Positions 1-5,137 of a stretch of 6,044 nt of DNA are shown here, piece by piece. Source of the DNA: an uncultured Bacteroidota bacterium (lineage in GTDB: Bacteria; Bacteroidota; Bacteroidia; 2-12-FULL-35-15); the NCBI GenBank assembly GCA_903833025.1, contig CAILDT010000107.1:1-6044 (forward strand), written 5' to 3'. Within the stretch, counting starts at the first letter, position 1, and each line of letters starts with the position of its first letter. The position numbers and the translations under genes were made by a program. Below the pieces are notes generated by a model. It did not search any database and was not told the origin of the DNA. It was given only the letters and a program-made list of their open reading frames with translations.

Positions 1-20
1 ATTTATACTTATTATTATAA

Positions 21-293
21 ATGGTGAAAATAACTTATTGGGATTTAATCAATAACCGAAATAAATACAGTATTGAGGAATTAGAAGCTAATCTGCAGCA
101 CTTGGAAATCAAGCATATCTTACAAACGCAAACCCTGACGGCAGAGTTCTGTGTCAAGTATGTTTTAAACGAAGATTATGCCTCTTGCCAAGAAGACTTG
201 TATTTGCTCGATATTGGCTATGTTTTATATCATCAGAAACATTTGACGCGAGAGATATTGGAAAAAAAATTACAGGATATAGAAAGCGAATAA
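21..293 (+). CDS. small hypothetical protein (90 aa)
   Basis: I do not recognise this protein. It starts at an ATG preceded by a very AT-rich stretch, as expected for a giant-virus gene start, and ends at TAA 291-293. Only 20 bases of upstream sequence are visible, so no promoter motif can be judged. The protein is rich in Leu, Glu and Ile and probably mostly helical; it ends in a charged helix-like tail (around residues 75-90, EILEKKLQDIESE). There is no signal peptide, obvious membrane segment, Cys cluster or enzyme motif. It is convergent with the AAA+ ATPase gene, with only 31 bp between the stop codons and no clear hairpin in that gap. It is probably real because it fills the space up to its neighbour and nothing convincing is seen on the other strand, but it could be a fast-evolving orphan of unknown role. 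Confidence 0.65.
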   Translation: MVKITYWDLINNRNKYSIEELEANLQHLEIKHILQTQTLTAEFCVKYVLNEDYASCQEDLYLLDIGYVLYHQKHLTREILEKKLQDIESE

Positions 294-324
294 GCAGATA
301 GAAGCGAATTTACATATAGACTTA

Positions 325-2595
325 TTACATATACATACTTTTCCACGCCCCATTATCCACTTCTTTTTTTATGAGTTTATCAACAATTTCTGGTGTCACC
401 GTCATCGGAAATTCGACTTTAATAGACATTTCATTTTCAAAGATATTGGTATCCGGCTTCATCAAGCGGTAGAGATTGAGTTTTGTATGGATAATCTCTA
501 AACAGCGCTTCAAGGTCCTGACACCATCCTCCTTGTCGGTATAGTTGTCAATGATATAATGCATCGTCGCCTCTTCGATGATTATATCTTCGGTTTTGAA
601 TTTCACCTGTTCACAGATTTTCGGCATTAAATAACTATTGGCAATGGTCGTCTTCTGGGCTTGGTCATAACCTTTCGTCTGGATTTTGTACATACGATCG
701 AGGAGAATGCGATTGACTTTGCTCTCGTCATTATAGCTGAATATGAAGAGACAGCGGCTCAGATCAAAGTCGATCTCCGAGAAATAGCGGTCGTGAAACT
801 GATTGTTTTGGGAGGTATCGGTCAAATGCGTTAAGATGCCGGCGATTTCTTCACCTTTGGGTGTATCACTGATTTTGTCTAATTCGTCGAAATAAATGAC
901 GGGATTCATGCTCTTACATTTAATCAGCAGGTCGACGATTTTACCCCAAGTCGACCCTTCATATGTATACGAGTGCCCTTCTAAGAAACTGCTATCAGTT
1001 GCACCGCCGAGCGCAATGAAGGCAAAATCGCGGCCGAGAATCTTGCTAATGCCTTCTTTCACCAAGGTGGTTTTACCCGTACCCATCGGCCCTTTGATAG
1101 CGATAGCTGTACCAATCGCGCCAGGGTTGACGATCCATTGCCCGACCATCTGCATGATTTGTAGCTTCGCGTCATTTAAACCGTAGACGGCTTGGTCGAG
1201 TATTTGTTTGGCATTATCCATAAACGCGTGGCATTTTTCTACGCCATCATCGAGCGTAATGGGTAAGTTCTTATATTTGCCAAAGGGGATTTGCATGAAC
1301 GTATCGACCCAATTTTTCATCTTGTAATATTCGCCGCCACCGGGTTCCATATAGCGGAGCGTGGTAATTTTCCGATATGCACTGGCTTTATAGTTGACGG
1401 GTATATCGGCTTCGAGGAGCGTTAAGCGATAAGGTTTATCGGTATAAGTGCTCTTGTGAATGAGCTCAATTTGCGCCAAGACGGATTGTTGTTCCCCGAT
1501 AGACATTTTTTCATTGAAATATTTCAAATCATTCATGACATCTTTTTCTCTTAAGAGAGATTTGAGTTTTTGGGTATTTTTGGTCTTCTCTTTTTTCGAC
1601 TCCTTTTCTTTGGTTTTCTTATATTGTTTCTCTTCGCCCTTGAGACGATCTATTAAACCTTTTACAATCGTGGAAGAGCGCTCTTCTTCGGATAAACCGC
1701 TGAACATATCTTTCATTTTTTGTAGGGCGGATTCATCACTGACAATGGATGTTTTTTTCACCGTACGTTTCTTCGCAACCTTTTTCTTTCCTTTTTTTAT
1801 TATAATTTCTTCTTCTGATGCGCTTGCAGTGTCTGCTTCGCTTACACTTGCTTCGCTTACACTTGCTTCGCTTACACTTGCATTTGCTTCGCTTGCATTT
1901 GCATCCATTTCATCAGCATCCATTTCATCAGCATCCATTTCATCAGCATCTGTGTCATCAGCATCTGCTTCGCTTTCTGTGTCTGCTTCGCTTGCATCTT
2001 CCTCTGTATAATCATCTTCATCATACAAGGCTTCTTTCGGCGATTTATATTGTTGACCGAGCGAATCGTCAATGACAAAGGATATATTGAAATTGGTCGG
2101 TTTTGTTTTTTTCACCCTGTATTCCTCCACCTCCATATCGCTTTCGTCATCATCATCATCATCCGAAATAATCTTGCGACACGCTTTCTTTTTTGGCGCC
2201 GGAGGGCATTTCTTATTCGATGATTTTTTATGCTTTATTTGCTCTGGAACAAGCATAGATGCCGACGACACTTTATCTTTCATAAATTTGGACGGGAACA
2301 AGCCATAGAGAAACTTTTGATATTCCTTCTCGGCTAATTGGTCTTCACCATCGGAGCAAATGAAATCAGTATCTTCATCATCCTCATCATCCAAGTCAGT
2401 TTCGGTCTCAGTGCAGTCGGATTCCATAATATAATCAGCGTCATCCTCACTATCATCATCAGAGGACATGTGATTCTTATATTTACGGTTTGTTTCCTTC
2501 GTCTTCTTCTTATTCACCTTTGGCTCCGTAGCCGCTGAAACGACCTTCTTGGCAGAGGCACGAGTATTGTATTTCTTATCAGAAGTAGTAGCCAT
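325..2595 (-). CDS. Lon-type AAA+ ATPase lacking the peptidase domain, with acidic low-complexity N-terminal half
   Basis: This 756-aa protein has a clear Lon-family ATPase module in its C-terminal half. Visible parts are a Lon-like helical lead-in (about 395-490, including IPFG 436-439 and YGL 471-473), Walker A GPMGTGKT (502-509), Walker B VIYFDE with D570/E571, sensor-1 N622, arginine finger R634 in LLDRM, and sensor-2 R693 in GVRTLKR. The spacing and wording (LGG, GHSYTYEGS, NPVIYFDELDKI, YDQAQK..IANSYLMPK) follow Lon closely. The chain stops about 45 residues after the lid, so the Ser-Lys peptidase domain is absent; it should hydrolyse ATP to remodel or unfold proteins but not cut them itself. 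The first ~350 residues are low complexity: Lys/Arg patches (possible nuclear or nucleic-acid targeting), acidic runs (about 45-85 and 144-157), and repeats around 212-254. Lon-like proteins are known in mimivirus relatives. An AAAATTGA motif lies 49 nt upstream of the ATG. A separate peptidase partner elsewhere is possible but unseen. Confidence 0.9.
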   Translation of the reverse strand: MATTSDKKYNTRASAKKVVSAATEPKVNKKKTKETNRKYKNHMSSDDDSEDDADYIMESDCTETETDLDDEDDEDTDFICSDGEDQLAEKEYQKFLYGLFPSKFMKDKVSSASMLVPEQIKHKKSSNKKCPPAPKKKACRKIISDDDDDDESDMEVEEYRVKKTKPTNFNISFVIDDSLGQQYKSPKEALYDEDDYTEEDASEADTESEADADDTDADEMDADEMDADEMDANASEANASVSEASVSEASVSEADTASASEEEIIIKKGKKKVAKKRTVKKTSIVSDESALQKMKDMFSGLSEEERSSTIVKGLIDRLKGEEKQYKKTKEKESKKEKTKNTQKLKSLLREKDVMNDLKYFNEKMSIGEQQSVLAQIELIHKSTYTDKPYRLTLLEADIPVNYKASAYRKITTLRYMEPGGGEYYKMKNWVDTFMQIPFGKYKNLPITLDDGVEKCHAFMDNAKQILDQAVYGLNDAKLQIMQMVGQWIVNPGAIGTAIAIKGPMGTGKTTLVKEGISKILGRDFAFIALGGATDSSFLEGHSYTYEGSTWGKIVDLLIKCKSMNPVIYFDELDKISDTPKGEEIAGILTHLTDTSQNNQFHDRYFSEIDFDLSRCLFIFSYNDESKVNRILLDRMYKIQTKGYDQAQKTTIANSYLMPKICEQVKFKTEDIIIEEATMHYIIDNYTDKEDGVRTLKRCLEIIHTKLNLYRLMKPDTNIFENEMSIKVEFPMTVTPEIVDKLIKKEVDNGAWKSMYM
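1836..1880 (-). repeat. 15-bp tandem repeat, three perfect copies, in the ATPase coding region
   Basis: The plus-strand unit CTTCGCTTACACTTG occurs three times head to tail without a mismatch. Being a multiple of three, it keeps the frame and encodes Ser-Val-Ser-Glu-Ala repeats on the minus strand. The lack of synonymous differences between copies points to recent expansion by slippage or unequal recombination. The flanking sequence (GCTTCGCTTGCA variants) holds degenerate copies. Confidence 0.95.
1901..1960 (-). repeat. second 15-bp tandem repeat, three perfect copies plus a degenerate fourth
   Basis: The plus-strand unit GCATCCATTTCATCA is present in three perfect copies (1901-1945) followed by a diverged copy (GCATCTGTGTCATCA, 1946-1960). 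It encodes Ala-Asp-Glu-Met-Asp repeats in the acidic tail of the ATPase. It has the same period as the array at 1836-1880 but a different unit, suggesting repeated in-frame expansion in a disordered linker. Confidence 0.95.
2147..2163 (-). repeat. TCA/ATC trinucleotide run encoding poly-Asp
   Basis: A short microsatellite of the plus-strand triplet TCA/ATC encodes an Asp run followed by Glu-Ser in the minus-strand ATPase. It is one of several acidic patches in the N-terminal half and a likely site of length variation between strains. Confidence 0.8.
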
Positions 2596-2604
2596 TTTGA
2601 TTGA

Positions 2605-2636
2605 TTAGTTTAAATATCTTCTTTTATTTAAACTAA
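2605..2636 (-). terminator. 12-bp perfect hairpin, candidate mRNA 3'-end signal of the 2665-3498 gene
   Basis: Arms TTAGTTTAAATA (2605-2616) and TATTTAAACTAA (2625-2636) are perfect reverse complements around an 8-nt loop. The hairpin starts 28 nt past the stop codon of the upstream minus-strand gene and ends 9 nt before the ATG of the ATPase gene. In mimiviruses, transcript 3' ends are set by AT-rich hairpins shortly after the stop codon, and this fits in position and base content. Because the gap is so short, the same hairpin could lie in the 5' leader of the ATPase mRNA if transcription starts upstream of it. Confidence 0.7.
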
Positions 2637-2643
2637 CTTGATT

Positions 2644-2651
2644 TCAATTTT
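2644..2651 (-). promoter_or_regulatory. AAAATTGA early-type promoter motif of the AAA+ ATPase gene
   Basis: The plus strand reads TCAATTTT, giving AAAATTGA on the minus strand, 48 nt (2596-2643) upstream of the ATPase start codon. This exact octamer is the established early promoter element in mimivirus and its relatives. The motif lies between the stop codon of the neighbouring gene (2665) and the hairpin at 2605-2636. Confidence 0.75.
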
Positions 2652-2664
2652 TTCCATAAATGTT

Positions 2665-3498
2665 TCATAAATGTATAATGCCTGCATATTCTAATAACTG
2701 ACGCATTCGATCCCAATCTTTTACTAATAATAATAAGAATAGGCGCGCGACTAAAGAGAGATAGAGCAGTACTTGTTTGTCATCAAATGACGGACTAGCT
2801 GGAGTCCATTTTTGATTAGCCAATTCATAGAGTAAGGTAGAAACATTACTTTGCGATAAAAATCGTGGCAAAACTGTCTCACAAAACCATGTTACATATT
2901 CTTTGCTGGATTCTGTTTCACAAAAATCTATAGTCGAGTAGACTTTACTTAAAAATTGAGTAGTATCAGATGGTATAAGTTCTTCGCCTTTTGATAAACG
3001 CTCCAAATTACGCATTAAAGGGTCGGAAAAATCTTGAAATAATCTGAGCGGATGCCCCGCAAAACTATGATGTGTTAATCTCTCATAGTTAATATAAGGA
3101 TTAGAACTATAACCCCAAATATCCGCGATAGACTTATATTTTTCACTATAAATAGGCGATAATAGACAGGAACCTTGTATTCCTCCGGCTCTAGCTTTGG
3201 TATAGTGCGGCATATCGCTCGTTGGATCGCCCAGATATTTAATCCATCGTATTAATTCATCCCATGGTTTTTTATTTGGATAACCCCGCGGTGTCACCGT
3301 ATCTTTAATAGGTGTTATTTCTTTTAGTACTTGATCCGCTGTTATATCAGATTTTGGTTTTGTTTTTTCTTTTGCCTTGGGCGAAGAGCCGCCACCAACT
3401 TTTCGTCTCTTCTGTGTTTTCTTTCCATTAATCTTTTTCAGTTTATGTCTTCTGTTTTTCATTTTCCTACTTGAATAACGCGTCCGCCGAGTCACCAT
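2665..3498 (-). CDS. hypothetical protein with very basic N-terminus (277 aa)
   Basis: I do not recognise this protein. Residues 1-50 are dominated by Arg and Lys (for example RRTR, SRKMKNRRHKLKK, KKTQKRRKV) and are followed by a GGG run at 35-37. Such short basic leaders ending in glycines are common on giant-virus proteins and may serve nucleic-acid binding, nuclear targeting or virion packaging; that is inference. The middle part (about 70-235) looks globular, with many aromatic residues and no enzyme motif that I know. Near the C-terminus is a leucine-rich hydrophobic helix (VLLYLSLVARLFLLLLV, 243-259) with one Arg, which could be a buried helix or a weak membrane segment. The gene is divergent from RPB1, sharing a 94-bp gap, and is followed by the hairpin at 2605-2636. 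It is visibly more AT-rich than RPB1 and the ATPase core. No AAAATTGA is seen on its strand, so it may belong to a different expression class. Confidence 0.8.
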   Translation of the reverse strand: MVTRRTRYSSRKMKNRRHKLKKINGKKTQKRRKVGGGSSPKAKEKTKPKSDITADQVLKEITPIKDTVTPRGYPNKKPWDELIRWIKYLGDPTSDMPHYTKARAGGIQGSCLLSPIYSEKYKSIADIWGYSSNPYINYERLTHHSFAGHPLRLFQDFSDPLMRNLERLSKGEELIPSDTTQFLSKVYSTIDFCETESSKEYVTWFCETVLPRFLSQSNVSTLLYELANQKWTPASPSFDDKQVLLYLSLVARLFLLLLVKDWDRMRQLLEYAGIIHL

Positions 3499-3541
3499 TA
3501 ATATTAAGGGAGAGAAGAAATAAATTATAATCTATTGTGAA

Positions 3542-3549
3542 AAAATTGA
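3542..3549 (+). promoter_or_regulatory. AAAATTGA early-type promoter motif of RPB1
   Basis: The octamer AAAATTGA lies in an AT-rich stretch, with 43 nt between it and the RPB1 ATG. Its sequence and distance match the motif in front of the ATPase gene, supporting mimivirus-like transcription control. The divergent gene starting at 3498 uses the same gap, but I see no equivalent motif on its strand. Confidence 0.75.
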
Positions 3550-3592
3550 ATTAAACATATCTTATTAATGTTATGGTAATATAAGAGACACC

Positions 3593-5023
3593 ATGGCTTC
3601 AACACGAAACAAAAGCTCTATGCAAAAGCAGAATGCGACGCGAATCATTGGTATTCAATTCAGTATTCTGTCGCCAGATGAAATTCGCAAGGGCTCTGTC
3701 GCTGAAATTACCAATCGCGAAGCCTATGTGAATAACAAGCCTGTTATTAATGGTTTATTTGACCCGCGGATGGGTGTCTTAGAACCAGGCTTGATTTGTC
3801 CGACCGATGGCTTAGATTATATGCAAACACCGGGCTATTTCGGGCATATTGAATTGGCACGACCTTTATTCTATATCCAATATCTGAATACTATCATTAA
3901 AATCGCCCGATGTATTTGCGTGAAATGCAGTAAATTATTGATTAGCAAACAGAAGTATAAGCATTTGCTCAATATGTCGGCCGAAGATCGATGGGAAACG
4001 GTTTTCGCAAATGCGAGCAAGATTAAACGCTGTGGTGAAGATACTGACGACGGTTGTGGTTGCAAACAGCCCAGCAAAATTAAGAAAGAAGGTTTAGCCA
4101 CCTTGATCGCCGAGTGGGAAAACGTCGAAGGGGTCACGGGCGGCAGCGGCGAAGAAAATGAGAAAATGGTGATGACCTTAACGCCGGAAATATTGCTAAA
4201 GTGTTTTCGGCGTATCTCGGACGACGATGTGACGTTTATGGGCTTCAGTCCGATATGGTCGCGACCTGATTGGATGATTTGCCAAGTGTTGGCGATTCCA
4301 CCACCGGCGGTTCGTCCATCCGTAAAACACGATTCGCAGCAACGAAGTGAAGATGACATCACGCATATTATCGTGAATATACTAAAGGCGAATAAAACAT
4401 TGCAAGAAAAAATACAAGCGAATGCGTCGACCAATGTGATCAATGATTGGACAACTGTTGTGCAGTATTATGTCGCCACTTTAGTCGATAATAAGATACC
4501 GGGTGTGGCGGCTGTGGTACAACGCTCGGGTCGGCCTTTGAAATCTATTAAAGAGCGCTTGGTCGGCAAGCATGGGCGTGTCAGAGGCAACTTGATGGGC
4601 AAGCGGGTAGATTATAGTGGTCGTTCAGTTATTACACCTGATCCGAATTTATCCGCCCGAGAATTAGGTGTGCCTTTGAAGATGGCGAAGAATTTGACGA
4701 AACCGAGTGTGGTGAATGCTCGGAATATCAAGTTCCTAGAAAAGTTGGTGCGCAATGGTCCCGATGTGCATCCGGGTGCGAAGATTCTAGAAAAGAAGAA
4801 CGGCGATAATATATCTTTGCGGTATATTGATCGGGAATCTATTAAGCTGGAAATAGGGGACATTGTGCACAGGCATATGATGGACGGCGATTGTATTCTC
4901 TTTAATCGTCAACCCACTTTGCACAGAATGTCAATGATGGGGCATATCGTCAGGATAATGCCGATAGGCGACACATTTAGGATGAATGTTGCTTGCACCC
5001 GTCCCTACAATGCCGATTTCGAT
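3593..5023 (+). CDS. RPB1: DNA-directed RNA polymerase largest subunit RPB1, exon 1 (N-terminal 477 aa)
   Basis: This is the N-terminal third of the catalytic subunit of the virus's multisubunit RNA polymerase, homologous to eukaryotic Rpb1. The start ATG (3593) gives a normal N-terminus. In order: clamp head with GHIELARPLF (84-93); a Cys-rich site with C109, C112, C147 and C155/C157; the switch/rudder region with GRPLKSIKERL (313-323), RGNLMGKRVDYSGRSVI (331-347) and DPNL; then the active-site domain with FNRQPTLHRMSMMGH (437-451) and NADFD (473-477). D475 and D477 are two of the three metal-binding Asp of NADFDGD. The frame continues ten codons (KLNLCRKQEA) to TGA 5054-5056, but these are unrelated to any polymerase; the real exon ends after D477, where the intron begins in phase 0. 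The first clamp zinc site is degenerate: C69 and D72, T79 and Y82 stand where Cys, Cys, Cys and His are usual. The rest of the gene lies beyond the window. Confidence 0.95.
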
Positions 5024-5043
5024 AAACTTAATCTCTGTCGAAA
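5017..5043 (+). other. predicted group I intron P1 helix and 5' splice site (after 5023)
   Basis: The exon end TTTCGAT (5017-5023) pairs with the internal guide GTCGAAA (5037-5043). There are six Watson-Crick pairs plus a U.G wobble formed by T5023 and G5037, closing a 13-nt loop. A wobble U.G at the last exon base is the hallmark of a group I 5' splice site. It places the cut exactly where RPB1 homology stops, after the Asp codon of NADFD. The six loop bases ATCTCT (5031-5036) directly before G5037 could form P10 with the downstream exon. Confidence 0.85.
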
Positions 5044-5045
5044 AC

Positions 5046-5073
5046 AGGAGGCGTGAAAAGCGTGAAACCTCCT
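5046..5073 (+). other. P2-like hairpin of the intron
   Basis: AGGAGG (5046-5051) pairs with CCTCCT (5068-5073), six perfect pairs just after P1, the usual place for P2 in group I introns. The 16-nt loop contains GCGTGAAA, which occurs twice (5051-5058 and 5060-5067) as an imperfect tandem duplication. The predicted read-through stop TGA of exon 1 lies in this loop. Confidence 0.65.
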
Positions 5074-5083
5074 AGTAAATAAA

Positions 5084-5132
5084 TTAATATATATCTGAGG
5101 CAAAATATATTAAATAGAAATATTATATAATA
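5084..5132 (+). other. AT-rich intron segment with 9-bp hairpin and 12-bp palindrome before the endonuclease gene
   Basis: TTAATATAT (5084-5092) is the reverse complement of ATATATTAA (5105-5113) with a 12-nt loop, and TATTATATAATA (5121-5132) is a perfect palindrome ending 5 nt before the endonuclease ATG. These could be an extra intron stem, a 3'-end hairpin for unspliced RNA, or simply a chance product of very AT-rich sequence that also acts as a TATA-like promoter for the endonuclease. No AAAATTGA is present here. Confidence 0.4.
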
Positions 5133-5137
5133 TATAA

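Noticed and set aside
280..333. Short direct repeats around the stop of the first gene (TAGAA..GCGAAT twice; TTACATATA at 310-318 and 325-333)
   Set aside because: They are short, imperfect or AT-rich and not inverted, so they do not form a 3'-end hairpin; likely chance.
1460..2011. 183-codon plus-strand reading frame opposite the ATPase gene, with further short frames at 896-1186, 1818-2075, 1872-2078, 2072-2308 and 2338-2538
   Set aside because: They lie opposite, or in another frame of, the ATPase coding region and owe their length to its low-complexity composition (Ser/Ala/Leu/Phe-rich, repeat-like products); no independent start signals.
3871..4443. 190-codon minus-strand frame opposite RPB1 (also 4612-4863)
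   Set aside because: RPB1 on the other strand is unmistakable over the whole range; the antisense products resemble no protein.
5024..5056. RPB1 as a complete 487-aa protein ending at TGA 5054-5056
   Set aside because: The last ten residues (KLNLCRKQEA) match no polymerase, and the break falls in the invariant NADFDGD motif. P1 pairing at the junction favours an intron over a truncated gene, although a broken gene cannot be fully excluded until exon 2 is seen.
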